From NCBI RefSeq assembly GCF_036346855.1, contig NZ_CP107841.1, positions 186,001 to 250,000 on the forward strand: a DNA stretch of 64,000 bases, read 5' to 3'. The position numbers and the translations under genes were made by a program. Below the pieces are notes generated by a model. The model saw only the letters and a list, made by a program, of their open reading frames with translations, was not told where the DNA came from and made no database searches. Of this stretch, positions 17,643 through 26,752 are shown one piece after another; position 1 is the first letter of the stretch, and each line of letters begins with the position of its first letter. Source of the DNA: Streptomyces europaeiscabiei. Lineage in GTDB: Bacteria > Actinomycetota > Actinomycetes > Streptomycetales > Streptomycetaceae.

Positions 17643-18940
17643 CGCCGATGACCACCGAGGAGGAGAAGACGACGAAGGCACCGGCCGGATCCGCCCGGCG
17701 GGCCTTCGTCGGCCGGCTGTCCTGGGGACTGGCCGACCAGGCGGCCTCCAGCATCAGCAACTTCGCGGTGGGCATCTACGTGGCGCGCTCGCTGGGGGTG
17801 ACCGCCTTCGGCGTGTTCGGCCTCGCCTGGGTGACGTACGGCGTGGTGCTCAACGTCTCCCGCGGCCTGGCCACCGATCCGCTCGTGGTGCGCTTCAGCG
17901 GTGTGTCGGACGCTTCCTGGCGCGGGGCGGTGGCCCGGTCGTCGGGTACCGCGCTCGGCGTCGGCGCCGTCATCGGCGCGGCGTGTCTGGTGGCCGGCCT
18001 CGCTCTCGGCGGCCGCGTGGGGCCCGCGTTCGCCTGCCTCGGCGTCATGCTGCCGGGACTGCTGCTGCAGGACGCCTGGCGGTACTCGTTCTTCGCCGCC
18101 GGCACCGGTCGGAAGGCGTTCTTCAACGACCTCGTGTGGGGCGTCGCGCTCGTCCCGGCCATGGTCGTGGCGGCCCGCGTGGGCAGCGTGGCCGCTTTCG
18201 TGCTCGCCTGGGGCGCATCCGCCACGGTGGCCGCGGGGTACGGCTACCTCCAGTCCGGCGTCCGGCCCCGGATGACCGAGGCGCGCGCGTGGCTTCGCGA
18301 GCAACGCGACCTCGGCTACCGGTACCTGGTCGAGAACGTCAGCCTCAGCGGCGCGAGCCAGCTGCGGGCGTACGGGCTCGGCGCGATCGTCGGGGTCGGC
18401 GCGGTGGGTGCGGTCCGGGGCGCCGAACTCCTGCTCGGCCCGTTCCTCGCCGTGCTGATGGGTCTCTCGCTGGTCACCGTCGCGGAGGCGGCACGGGTGC
18501 TGCGGCAGGCCCCGCGGCGGCTGGGGAAGTTCTGCCTCCTGCTGGGCGGCGGGCAGGCCGTCGCCGCGCTGCTGTGGGGCGGGGCACTTCTCCTGGTTCC
18601 GGACCGGCTCGGGGAGTTCGTGCTCGGCGACGTATGGCAATCCGCCTCACAGCTCATCGTGCCGGTCACCCTCGGCGTCGCGGGCGCCGGCCTCGGCACC
18701 GGCGCGGCGGCCGGGCTGCGGGCCCTCGCCGCAGCCCGGCGCAGCCTGCGCTGCCAGCTGTTCGCCTCCGCCTGCTATGTCGTCGGCGGGCTCGGCGGGG
18801 CCGCCGCGGCCGGCACGGTCGGCTCGGCCTGGGGTGTCGCCTCCGCGACCCTCGCCGGCTCGGCCGCGTGGTGGCTGCAGCTGCGCTCCGCCCTGCGCGA
18901 GCGCCGGAAGGACTCCATTCCCGAAGTGAGGACGTCATGA
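17639..18940 (+). CDS. Polysaccharide flippase (Wzx/MATE-like)
   Basis: This 433-residue protein has about 12 hydrophobic segments, beginning GLADQAASSISNFAVGIYVARSLG, which is the start of Wzx-type polysaccharide transporters of the MOP superfamily. It would move lipid-linked repeat units from the inner to the outer membrane leaflet for the Wzy-like polymerase upstream. The ATG at 17639 overlaps the DUF4910 stop; a second in-frame ATG lies two codons downstream. The stop overlaps the next gene. Confidence 0.82.
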   Translation: MTPMTTEEEKTTKAPAGSARRAFVGRLSWGLADQAASSISNFAVGIYVARSLGVTAFGVFGLAWVTYGVVLNVSRGLATDPLVVRFSGVSDASWRGAVARSSGTALGVGAVIGAACLVAGLALGGRVGPAFACLGVMLPGLLLQDAWRYSFFAAGTGRKAFFNDLVWGVALVPAMVVAARVGSVAAFVLAWGASATVAAGYGYLQSGVRPRMTEARAWLREQRDLGYRYLVENVSLSGASQLRAYGLGAIVGVGAVGAVRGAELLLGPFLAVLMGLSLVTVAEAARVLRQAPRRLGKFCLLLGGGQAVAALLWGGALLLVPDRLGEFVLGDVWQSASQLIVPVTLGVAGAGLGTGAAAGLRALAAARRSLRCQLFASACYVVGGLGGAAAAGTVGSAWGVASATLAGSAAWWLQLRSALRERRKDSIPEVRTS

Positions 18941-19884
18941 CCGCCCATCCCCGGCTGAGCATCGGCCTGCCCGTGTACAACGGCGAGGAGTACCTGGCCG
19001 AATCGCTCGACGCACTCCTCGGCCAGACCTACGAGGACTTCGAGCTGGTCATCTCCGACAACGCCTCGACCGACGGCACCCAGGACATCTGCCGCCGGTA
19101 CGCCGAGAAGGACTCGCGCATCCGGTACCTCCGGCTGTCCCGCAACATCGGCGCCGCACCGAACCACAACCACGTGTTCACCGAGTGCCGCGGCGAGCTG
19201 TTCAAGTGGGCCTCGCACGACGACCTGTACGCCCGGGACCTGCTGCTGCGCTGCGTCCAGGCGCTGGACGAACGCCCGGAGGTGATCCTCGCGCACAGCG
19301 GCCAGGCGGTCATCGACGGCGACGGCAAGGTGAAGGTCCCCTACGAGTACGGGCTCGCCACCGACTCACCGCACGCGCCGGAGCGCTTCCGCAGCCTGCT
19401 GTTCGAGCCCGGCGGCGACGACTTCTACGGGGTGATGCGGGCCGACGTGCTGCGCCGGGTGAAGCCGCACGACAGCTACCACCACGCGGACCGCACGTTC
19501 GTCGCCGAGATCACCCTGCACGGCCCCTTCCACCAGGTGCCGGAGCTGTTGTACTTCCGCCGCGACCACCCCACGCGCGCCGAGCGGGCGAACCCGTCCA
19601 AGCGCTCCCGCTGCGCCAACCTGGACCCGCGCCGGGCAGGCCCCCTGCACCCGACGCCCCGGCTGCTCGCCGAGTACGTCTGGGGCTTCGTCTCGGCGAT
19701 CCGGCGGGCGCCGTTGTCCCCCGCCGACCGCCGCGCGTGCTACCGCCACCTGGCCTCGTGGATGACCAGCCGGGTCCGGCCGGGCGCCGGCGAGCGGGTC
19801 GAGGACCGTGCCCCGGTCGACCCGGCCCGGCTCACCGTCTCCGTCGACGCCCTCGTCGCCGGCCGTGAGGGCAGGCAGGCATGA
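18937..19884 (+). CDS. Glycosyltransferase family 2 (GT-A)
   Basis: The 315-residue protein begins with LSIGLPVYNGEEYL and SDNASTDGTQ, the classic N-terminal GT2 fold, and has HDDL as the DxD-type metal motif (KWASHDDLYARD). It is soluble, with no membrane helices, so it probably adds a single sugar to the lipid-linked repeat unit on the cytoplasmic face. Its ATG overlaps the flippase stop. Its own end overlaps the pyruvyl transferase gene. Confidence 0.87.
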   Translation: MTAHPRLSIGLPVYNGEEYLAESLDALLGQTYEDFELVISDNASTDGTQDICRRYAEKDSRIRYLRLSRNIGAAPNHNHVFTECRGELFKWASHDDLYARDLLLRCVQALDERPEVILAHSGQAVIDGDGKVKVPYEYGLATDSPHAPERFRSLLFEPGGDDFYGVMRADVLRRVKPHDSYHHADRTFVAEITLHGPFHQVPELLYFRRDHPTRAERANPSKRSRCANLDPRRAGPLHPTPRLLAEYVWGFVSAIRRAPLSPADRRACYRHLASWMTSRVRPGAGERVEDRAPVDPARLTVSVDALVAGREGRQA

Positions 19885-21128
19885 GGTCCGTGAACGGGGC
19901 TCCGGTGCGGGTCGGGGTGTTCGGCCTGCTCGGCTCCGGCAACCTCGGCAACGACGGGTCGCTGGAGGCCGTGCTCGGGTACCTCCGCGCCGAGCACCCG
20001 GAGGCGGTCGTGGACGCGCTGTGCGGCGGACCCGAGGTCGTCGCGGCCCGGTACGGGATCCTCGCGACGCGGCTGCACTGGTACCGCGGCGAGTACCGGA
20101 CCGCGTCGCGCGCGGGCGCGATCGCGGGGAAGGGGCTGGGCAAACTCGTCGACGCCTTCCGCACCGCCGCCTGGGTACGCCGGCACGACGTGGTGATCGT
20201 GCCGGGCATGGGCGTCCTGGAGGCCACGCTGCCGCTGCGGCCGTGGGGCTTCCCGTACGCGCTGTTCCTGCTCTGCGCGACCGGTCGGTTGTTCGGAGCC
20301 CGGGTCGCGCTGGTCGGCGTCGGCGCCGCCGCGATCGGCAACCTGCCGACCCGGACCCTGGTGCGCTGGTCGGCGCGGCTGGCCGCCTACCGGTCGTACC
20401 GGGACCCCCTGTCCCTCGACGCGATGCGGGCGATGGGCGTGGACACCGCGCGCGACGAGGTCTACCCGGACCTCGCCTTCGCCCTGCCGATGCCGCCTGC
20501 GAACACTCCTTCGGACCCGCCGGGCCTGGTCTGCGTCGGCGTCATGGACTTCCACGGCGGCGACGACGACCGCGCCCGGGCCGAGGAGATCCACCGGCGC
20601 TACCTCGACGGGACGACTCGCTTCGTCCGCGCACTGGTCGAGGACGGCAGGCCGGTCCGGCTGCTCACCGGCGACGAGTGCGATGCGCCGGTGGCCGCCA
20701 CGATCCTCGACGCGGTGGACTCACCGCTGGTCACCACTGCCGAGGCAACCTCGCTGGCCGACCTGATGAAGGAGACGGCGGCCGCCGACACCGTGGTGGC
20801 GACCCGATACCACAACCTGGTCTGCGCGCTGAAGGTCGGCACGCCGACGCTGGCGCTCAGCTATGCGGCGAAGAGCGACGCGCTCATGGCCCGGATGGGG
20901 CTGGCCGCGTACTGCCACCCGGCTCGCGAGGTCGACGCCGACCTGCTGTACGAGCAGTTCCGGGCGCTGGAGAAGAGATCGGCGGAGCTACGGCGGACCC
21001 TCACCGAGCGGAACCAGGTCGCCGCCCGTCAAATCGAGCACCAGTTCACCGCCTTGACCGAGGCGCTGTTCCCGGCGACCGGCCACGACCGCTCCGCCCA
21101 CGCCCACGCCCGTCAGGAGAGTCCGTGA
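19881..21128 (+). CDS. Polysaccharide pyruvyl transferase family protein
   Basis: The 415-residue protein starts MRSVNGAPVRVGVFGLLGSG followed by NLGND, the family N-terminal loop, and has ATRYHNLVCALKVGTPTLAL with the conserved RYH...C segment. Members transfer the pyruvyl group of phosphoenolpyruvate to a sugar of an exopolysaccharide, giving an acidic ketal. Its presence suggests the polymer is acidic or that one residue is pyruvylated. It overlaps its upstream neighbour (ATGA) and its downstream neighbour (GTGA). Confidence 0.86.
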   Translation: MRSVNGAPVRVGVFGLLGSGNLGNDGSLEAVLGYLRAEHPEAVVDALCGGPEVVAARYGILATRLHWYRGEYRTASRAGAIAGKGLGKLVDAFRTAAWVRRHDVVIVPGMGVLEATLPLRPWGFPYALFLLCATGRLFGARVALVGVGAAAIGNLPTRTLVRWSARLAAYRSYRDPLSLDAMRAMGVDTARDEVYPDLAFALPMPPANTPSDPPGLVCVGVMDFHGGDDDRARAEEIHRRYLDGTTRFVRALVEDGRPVRLLTGDECDAPVAATILDAVDSPLVTTAEATSLADLMKETAAADTVVATRYHNLVCALKVGTPTLALSYAAKSDALMARMGLAAYCHPAREVDADLLYEQFRALEKRSAELRRTLTERNQVAARQIEHQFTALTEALFPATGHDRSAHAHARQESP

Positions 21129-21676
21129 AAGCGACCGAAGTCCCGGCGATCGCCGGCGCCTACCTGTTCGAGCCGACGCCGTACGCCGACGAGCGCGGCT
21201 CCTTCTGCCGCACCTTCGACGCGGACGTGGTCCGCTCGGTGGGCCTCGACCCGAACGCCTTCGTCCAGGACAGTCTGTCCCGTTCGGTCCGGGGCGTACT
21301 GCGCGGCCTGCACCTGCGCTCCGGCGCCGGCGAGGCCAAGCTGGTGCGGTGCTCGTACGGGAGGATCTTCGACGTCGTGGTGGACCTGCGGACGGACTCG
21401 CCGACCTACCGCAACGTGGCCTCCTTCGAGCTGTCCGGCGAGACGCAGGTGACCCTGTACATCCCGGCGGGGTGCGCGCACGGCTTCCAGGCGCTGACCG
21501 AGACCGCCGACACCTCGTACCGGATCGACCGCCCGCACGATCCGGCCGAGGACGTGACGATCGCCTTCGACGACCCGGAACTCGGCATTCCCTGGCCGCT
21601 GGCGGTCACATCGATGTCGAAGCGGGATCGGGAGGCGCCGAGCCTCGCCGAGGTCCTGCAGCAGAAAGAGAGTTGA
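21125..21676 (+). CDS. dTDP-4-dehydrorhamnose 3,5-epimerase-like protein
   Basis: GTG 21125 begins a 183-residue cupin. The motifs RGVLRGLHLR (catalytic His), FDVVVDLR and YIPAGCAHGFQAL match RmlC-type 3,5-epimerases of nucleotide-linked deoxysugars. The catalytic base and fold are typical. No rmlA, rmlB or rmlD homologue is seen nearby, so it may act on the sugar made by the CDP-sugar cassette rather than on dTDP-rhamnose. The start lies in a GTGA overlap with the pyruvyl transferase gene. Confidence 0.85.
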   Translation: MKATEVPAIAGAYLFEPTPYADERGSFCRTFDADVVRSVGLDPNAFVQDSLSRSVRGVLRGLHLRSGAGEAKLVRCSYGRIFDVVVDLRTDSPTYRNVASFELSGETQVTLYIPAGCAHGFQALTETADTSYRIDRPHDPAEDVTIAFDDPELGIPWPLAVTSMSKRDREAPSLAEVLQQKES

Positions 21677-21683
21677 GGTCGGC

Positions 21684-23018
21684 GTGGACACCGAACCCAC
21701 CGAAGAGCTCCTCCTGCCCCGGTCGCGGATGGCGAACGAGCGCCTGCACACCCTGATCCCCGGGGGCGCGCACACCTACGCCAAGGGCGACGACCAGTAC
21801 CCCGAGGATCTGGCCCCCGTCATCAGCCACGGCCGTGGTGCCCACGTGTGGGACGTCGACGGCAACCGCTACGTCGAGTACGGCTCCGGGCTGCGGTCGG
21901 TCAGCCTCGGCCACGCCCACCCACGCGTGATCGAGGCGGTGCGACGGGAACTGGACCGCGGCAGCAACTTCGTCCGGCCGTCCATCGTGGAGGTCGAGGC
22001 GGCGGAACGCTTCCTGGCCACGGTGCCGACCGCCGAGATGGTGAAGTTCGCGAAGAACGGCTCCGACGCCACCACCGCCGCGGTGCGCCTCGCCCGCGCC
22101 GCCACCGGGCGCCCGCGGGTGGCCATCTGCGCCGACCACCCGTTCTTCTCCACCGACGACTGGTTCATCGGCACCACGCCGATGTCCGCCGGCATTCCGG
22201 CGGCGACCGGCGAGCTGACCGTGGCGTTCCCTTACGGGGACCTGGCCGCCACGGAGGAGTTGCTCACCCGGTACCGGGACGAGATCGCCTGCCTGATCCT
22301 CGAACCCGCCTCCCACACCGAGCCGCCGCCCGGGTACCTCGCCGGCCTGCGCGCGCTGGCCGATCGGCACGGCTGCGTCCTGGTCTTCGACGAGATGATC
22401 ACCGGCTTCCGCTGGTCCGAGGCGGGCGCCCAGGGCCTGTACGGCGTCGTTCCCGACCTCTCCACGTTCGGCAAGGCGCTGGGCAACGGATGCGCCGTCT
22501 CCGCGCTGGCCGGGCGCCGCGATCTGATGGAGCTGGGCGGACTGCGTCACTCCGGCGACCGGGTGTTCCTGCTGTCCACCACGCACGGTGCGGAGACGCA
22601 CTCCCTGGCAGCCGCGATGGCCGTGCAGACCACCTACGTCGAGGAGGGCGTCACCGCGCGGCTGCACGCCCTCGGCGAGCGGCTGGCCGCCGGGGTCCGC
22701 GACGCCGCGGCCGGCATGGGCGTCGGCGACCACGTCGTCGTCCGGGGCCGGGCCAGCAACCTGGTCTTCGCCACCCTCGACGAGAACCGGCAGCCGTCGC
22801 AGGAGTACCGCACCCTGTTCCTGCGTCGGCTCCTCGCGGGCGGGGTGCTGGCCCCGTCATTCGTGGTGAGCAGCGCACTCAGCGACGCCGACATCGATCA
22901 CACCGTCGACGTCGTGGCCCAGGCATGTGCGGTGTACCGGAAGGCACTGGACGCCGCCGACCCCACACCTTGGCTGGCCGGTCGGCCGGTGAAGCCCGTG
23001 TTCCGCCGCTTGGCGTGA
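21684..23018 (+). CDS. Glutamate-1-semialdehyde aminomutase-like PLP enzyme
   Basis: The 444-residue class III aminotransferase-fold protein starts at GTG 21684. It contains LIPGGAHTYAKG, the cofactor aspartate motif VFDEMITGFRW and the catalytic lysine in STFGKALGNG. The wording resembles glutamate-1-semialdehyde 2,1-aminomutase, but haem biosynthesis genes are absent, and proteins of this type occur in polysaccharide loci, perhaps to install or move an amino group. It is the last gene of the run, and its stop codon lies inside the first unit of a 15-bp repeat. Confidence 0.85.
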   Translation: MDTEPTEELLLPRSRMANERLHTLIPGGAHTYAKGDDQYPEDLAPVISHGRGAHVWDVDGNRYVEYGSGLRSVSLGHAHPRVIEAVRRELDRGSNFVRPSIVEVEAAERFLATVPTAEMVKFAKNGSDATTAAVRLARAATGRPRVAICADHPFFSTDDWFIGTTPMSAGIPAATGELTVAFPYGDLAATEELLTRYRDEIACLILEPASHTEPPPGYLAGLRALADRHGCVLVFDEMITGFRWSEAGAQGLYGVVPDLSTFGKALGNGCAVSALAGRRDLMELGGLRHSGDRVFLLSTTHGAETHSLAAAMAVQTTYVEEGVTARLHALGERLAAGVRDAAAGMGVGDHVVVRGRASNLVFATLDENRQPSQEYRTLFLRRLLAGGVLAPSFVVSSALSDADIDHTVDVVAQACAVYRKALDAADPTPWLAGRPVKPVFRRLA

Positions 23019-23059
23019 CGGGGCGGGGTGTGACGGGGCCGGGCGTGACGGGGCCGGGC
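23015..23059. repeat. Three tandem 15-bp repeats
   Basis: Three copies of GTGACGGGGCCGGGC (first copy with two changes) run end to end and include the stop codon of the aminomutase-like gene. They fill most of the gap between two convergent genes. No stable terminator hairpin is visible here. Confidence 0.8.
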
Positions 23060-23075
23060 AGGGCGTGGCGTGGCG

Positions 23076-23735
23076 TCAGCGACGCTCCGGCGGCCCGGCG
23101 TCGGCCATCCGGTCGACCAGCCACGCGGTCGCCGGTGTCACCGCCAGCGCGGTGCACCAGCCGCCGAGGACGTCGGTCGGGTAGTGCGCGCCCAGCGCGA
23201 CCTGCGCCCAGCCCATGGCGGCGCCCGCGACCAGCGCCGCGGCGAGCACGAGTAGCGTGCCGGCCGTCCTGCCGAGGCCGAGACGGCCGGTCGCGAGCAG
23301 CGCCACCACAAGGGCGAGCGCGGTGAGGAAGGCGGTGTGCCCGCTCGGGTAGGACAGGTTGTCGTGGCCGTGGATGGTGCGTCCCACCAGGTGTTTGAGC
23401 AACGTCGTCGTCCCGACGGTCATGGTGGTGGCGACGACGACGAGCACCGCAGAGCGACGCCGTCCAAGCAGCAGACAGCCCGTCACGGTGGCCGCAACCA
23501 GCGTCGCCGCTCCCACGGGCTCCCCCAGGAAATCCGTGGCCAGAGCGACGTGCCGCCACGGCTCCCCCACATCGTCCACGGCCGCCCAGATCCGCGTGTC
23601 CACCCTGCCGGGCTCGCTGTCGCCGGCATACAGGACCCCGACCACGACGACCGTCACCGCGGCGAGGGCCGCCATCAGCCCGAGCCACGCACGCAACGAC
23701 GGGGGCAGCACCGCGGGCCCCGACCGGCCGGTCAC
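23076..23735 (-). CDS. PAP2-family membrane phosphatase
   Basis: This 219-residue protein has about five or six hydrophobic segments and the phosphatase motifs PSGHT (residues 130-134) and GAHYPTDVLGG with the active-site His near 184. The first motif, LLKHLVGRT, lacks the usual R-P pair. Members dephosphorylate lipid phosphates such as undecaprenyl pyrophosphate, which would suit recycling of the lipid carrier of the adjacent polysaccharide locus, although the gene is convergent with it. I chose GTG 23735 because GGGAG sits 5 nt upstream. An in-frame ATG at 23855 would add a 40-residue low-complexity leader. Confidence 0.78.
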   Translation of the reverse strand: MTGRSGPAVLPPSLRAWLGLMAALAAVTVVVVGVLYAGDSEPGRVDTRIWAAVDDVGEPWRHVALATDFLGEPVGAATLVAATVTGCLLLGRRRSAVLVVVATTMTVGTTTLLKHLVGRTIHGHDNLSYPSGHTAFLTALALVVALLATGRLGLGRTAGTLLVLAAALVAGAAMGWAQVALGAHYPTDVLGGWCTALAVTPATAWLVDRMADAGPPERR

Positions 23736-23855
23736 ACTCCCACCGCGTCCGGTCGACCTGCGGCGCTTCGCCGTGATCGTGGGACGTCGTTCCGGATCTT
23801 GACTTCCCGAGGCGAGGTGGGAGCGCGGCCCTTCATCCGACCGGTGGGCAGCCAT

Positions 23856-24499
23856 GAATCAGTGGCTCTCTGTTTCCCTTGCTCCAGGCCCTCTCGATGT
23901 TTCCGGACGACTCCGGTGACCGTAAGTCCGGGCATCCCATGGCCTCTGTGTCCCGTCAACGCCTCGGCTCCCGCGGGCAGTTCGGAAACGGCGTTGACGC
24001 GGCCACCACCGCCGAGGCCGACAAGCGCGAGCACCACCCGCCGACTCCCGCTTCGACCCTCGACCTGGTGAAGGTCGAGCCGAACACCCCGCTCATGACC
24101 GAGACGGGGAGAAGCCCGCACACCGTCACAGCCCATCCGGCAGATGCGATGCACCTCTCCTCCCACGGAGTCCGCCGCCACGTCACCTGCCGCTACCGCG
24201 GAGCAAGACGGCAAACACGTCAAGCGCGCACTGGGCTGAGCCGACTTGTAGGACCTCTCCGGCCAAGCGGTCCCGGGCACTGCCGCCGGTCGACGTGACC
24301 TTCGGCTTCTGTCGACGCCAACTGCCCACCGATGCCCCCTTGTAGCTGACCTGACCCGCGCGGGAGCCTTCAGCCCGTGCGGCCCCGAAGTCGTCGGTCT
24401 GTCCATCACCCCGGTCGAGGGCATGGGAGTCAGTCCCTGCTTCCCACCCTAACCAACAAGGCGGTCGCGCCAAACGTGTCTTCCCCCGCGATCCTGGGC
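23856..24499. other. Intergenic stretch, no gene recognised
   Basis: About 640 bases of mixed composition with open frames on both strands, none with a recognisable start, motif or strong third-position bias. It probably contains the promoter of the PAP2 gene and scrambled remnants from the mobile-element region to the right. Confidence 0.4.
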
Positions 24500-24735
24500 A
24501 CTTGATGCCTACGGCGCGAATTGGCCTGCTCCTGTTCGTGTCGGCGCCGGGTCTCCAACGGGGTGAGGTAGTCCCGGCGCCGAGGGCAGGTGAGGCGCCG
24601 TCGGTTGCAGAGGGTCTCGACGAAAGCGCAGATGTCCACGCGGGCGCTCGACCGGTTTGGCCGACGGTGGGTGCTGACTTCCCCCTTCAGCAGTGCGAAG
24701 AACGACTCGGCAGCGTCACTGCGGTCGTTTCTCCG
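24500..24735 (-). pseudogene. IS3-family transposase, C-terminal fragment
   Basis: The frame reads SDAAESFFALLKGEV and, further on, VETLCNRRRLTCPRRR and YLTPLETRRR. This matches the end of the integrase core of IS3-type OrfB (the AAESFF...LK and YNRRRLHS...TP regions). The DDE Asp residues and the N-terminal two-thirds are missing. It is fused in frame to the remnant racP-like sequence. Confidence 0.7.
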
Positions 24736-24749
24736 ACCAGGTGCGCGAC

Positions 24750-25174
24750 TCCTACCAGCCAGGCTGGCCAGGAACTGAGGGGTGGACTCGATCGCACCCA
24801 TCTGCGCCATGACCGCGCGGATGCAGGGGTCGTTCGGGGTCTTCTTCTGGTGTGGGAGGAGGGTCCCGGCGATGAAGTTCTCGACGTGGTGGTGGACGGT
24901 CTCGAAGAACGCCCGTTCGTAGCCGATCCATACCTCCGGCGCCGTCCAGCATGCGGTATCCCCATCGTTTGTCCCAGGTCACAGGCGGAAGGCCCTTCGC
25001 GGCCACCACCTTGCGCAGATGCGCGAGCCCGGTGTGGATCTGCGCGCGAGTGCGGTCGGTGGCGGACATCAGCCGGACGATGGTCAGGCCGGCGGGACGG
25101 TCTTCCAGCAGGGCGCTGAGCATCGCTTCGGCGTGGACGTGAGCGGGGGGCTTTCCGCCCCATCGCCTACTCAC
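24750..25174 (-). pseudogene. RacP-like protein gene with a frameshift
   Basis: From GTG 25174 the frame reads a small winged-helix-like protein (SRRWGGKPPAHVHAEAM, then TWDKRWGYRMLDGA) until about 24950. The sense continues in another frame as VWIGYERAFFETVHHHVENF through STPQFLASLAG, where the IS3 fragment begins. Pattern and length recall the RacP-like proteins found beside mobile or conjugative elements in Streptomyces; the name is from memory and tentative. One small indel near 24945-24955 and truncation by the IS3 fragment make it a pseudogene. Confidence 0.5.
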
Positions 25175-25183
25175 CCGAGCCTT

Positions 25184-25945
25184 TCAAGAGTCCTTCCGGC
25201 GCACGTGGAGCAGTTCGTCCCACTGTTCGTCCCACTGCTCCAGGCGGGCCAGGGGGCGGGCGTCTTCGGGCAGGGGCCTGGCCAGGCGGTGCGCGGTGAG
25301 GTGGCTGACCTGCGGCAGCTGCGGATCGGGCGGGTCCGGGGCTGCCGGGGTGACGGTGAGGGCCCGGCCGTCAGCCTGTGCGGACTTGCGGGCCTCCAGG
25401 GCCACCACGTCCTCGCTCCAGGTGCCGAGCGCGATGGCGGCGCGAAGGCCCGCGATCACGTCGGCGTGCTGCTGATGACGGTGCAGGACCAGGATCCTGA
25501 CCAGGGCTTTCGTCCCGTCGATCTCGCCGAGCTGCTGCTTGGCCAGGTCCCAGAATGCCTCGTGCTCGGCAGTGAAGGTGCCCTCGGCGCGGCCTGGTAC
25601 AGCGCCTCGGAGCGGCCAAGCGCCCCGGGCTTGCGCAGCAGCACCTCCAGGTAGTGGTCCAAGACCAGGTGCTCCAGGCCACGTCCGGTAAGCCGGATGT
25701 GACGGGCGATCTCGCGGCGGCCCTCGAAGACGACCAGGGTGTCGCCGGTCAGGTGGACGGCGACCTTGCGGTCGATGAACCGGGCAGGGACGGAGTAGGA
25801 GCACATCCTGACGGTGACCCGGCTGTAGCGGTCAACCCGCGGCTGGAAGGTCATGGCCGTCTCGAACGGTTCCGGCGGCAGCGGCAGCAGGTGGGACGCC
25901 TCGCGGGCGAAGTCCTGGCCGATGGTGCGGATCCGGGGAGCCGAT
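25184..25945 (-). pseudogene. IS21-family transposase (IstA), C-terminal fragment
   Basis: The reading frame near 25854 gives RVDRYSRVTVRMCSYSVPAR and RREIARHIRLTGRG, then LEVLLRKPGALGRSEALYQA. After a one-base shift near 25600 it continues TFTAEHEAFWDLAKQQLGE and later DVVALEARKSAQ. This is the Mu-transposase C-terminal region of IS21 IstA. The catalytic DDE core and the helper gene istB are gone. Confidence 0.72.
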
Positions 25946-26324
25946 GCGGCGCTCCAGCTCCCTTGGCTGCCGCGTCGTCCCGCTGACGTTCGAGCGTGGG
26001 CGGGAACTCGATCGTGGTGACGAAGAACGTGCAGGACTCACAGTTCGACTCGAAGTGGCAGTCCATCTCCACGGGGCGGGCGCAATAGCCGTTGCCGAGC
26101 ATCCGGCGGTGCAACTCCCGGCGGAGCTTGGCCTTCTCCGTTCCCTCGGCGTCGGCTGGCAGCCGGCGCGGGGCATCGTAGAGTGCCTCGCCCTTCTCCG
26201 AGACAGCGAAGTACGCGTCGGCGACGGTCCGGTCGGCGATCCGTACGGTGACGTCGGGAACTGGAACTGTCCGAATGCCTTGGGCGTGATCGCACCCGAT
26301 GACACCATTGGCCATGAAGGTCAC
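25945..26324 (-). pseudogene. Tyrosine recombinase-like remnant with Cys-rich tail
   Basis: The frame gives VRIADRTVADAYFAVSEKGE, AKLRRELHRRMLGNGYCARP and FESNCESCTFFVTTIEF. This combination occurs near the C terminus of a family of transposon-type tyrosine recombinases in actinomycetes. The catalytic R-H-R-Y region is absent and the frame runs into IS21 sequence near 25945. GTG 26324 overlaps the stop of the upstream gene, which may be coincidence. Confidence 0.5.
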
Positions 26325-26746
26325 TCATCCCAGTCCAACGTGAACTCGCCGGTAGCGCTGTCGCGAGTGGCGTGGCAGCGGCGGGGTGCCAGAGAGAACT
26401 CCGCTTCGGCCCACCCGGCGATCGCCGGCGCGAGGGCCACCTCTGCGTAATCGACCTCAAAGATCTCCAGTGCTCGGACTGTGATCAGTATGTAAGGGCT
26501 GCTTTCGACGAGTTCGATGTCGCCAGAGACCTTGCCCAGGCCGACTCGCAGCGTGGCGACTTCACTCTCGGTGAGTGTCAGCCGGCTGCCGCGGTAGGCG
26601 TTGTTGACCTCGGAAGCGTCTAGCCAGACCCGGTCGCTGACGGGGGCGCCGGCAGTTGGCCGGACCGTCAGCCGGATGGCTTCGGCTGCGATCCCGAGAA
26701 TCAGTCCGAAGCCACTCTTCTGCACCTTGTAGCGATAGGTTCGCAT
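26321..26746 (-). CDS. Hypothetical protein, 141 residues
   Basis: An intact frame from ATG 26746 gives MRTYRYKVQKSGFGLILG at the start. The protein has no signal peptide or membrane segment and a mix of beta-prone segments (ILITVRALEIFEVDYAEVAL). Third-position G/C bias is good, better than in its neighbours. No family was recognised. It is the only apparently undamaged gene between the polysaccharide locus and the second AsnB gene. A role linked to the mobile DNA around it is possible but unsupported. Confidence 0.6.
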   Translation of the reverse strand: MRTYRYKVQKSGFGLILGIAAEAIRLTVRPTAGAPVSDRVWLDASEVNNAYRGSRLTLTESEVATLRVGLGKVSGDIELVESSPYILITVRALEIFEVDYAEVALAPAIAGWAEAEFSLAPRRCHATRDSATGEFTLDWDE

Positions 26747-26752
26747 TGGATC

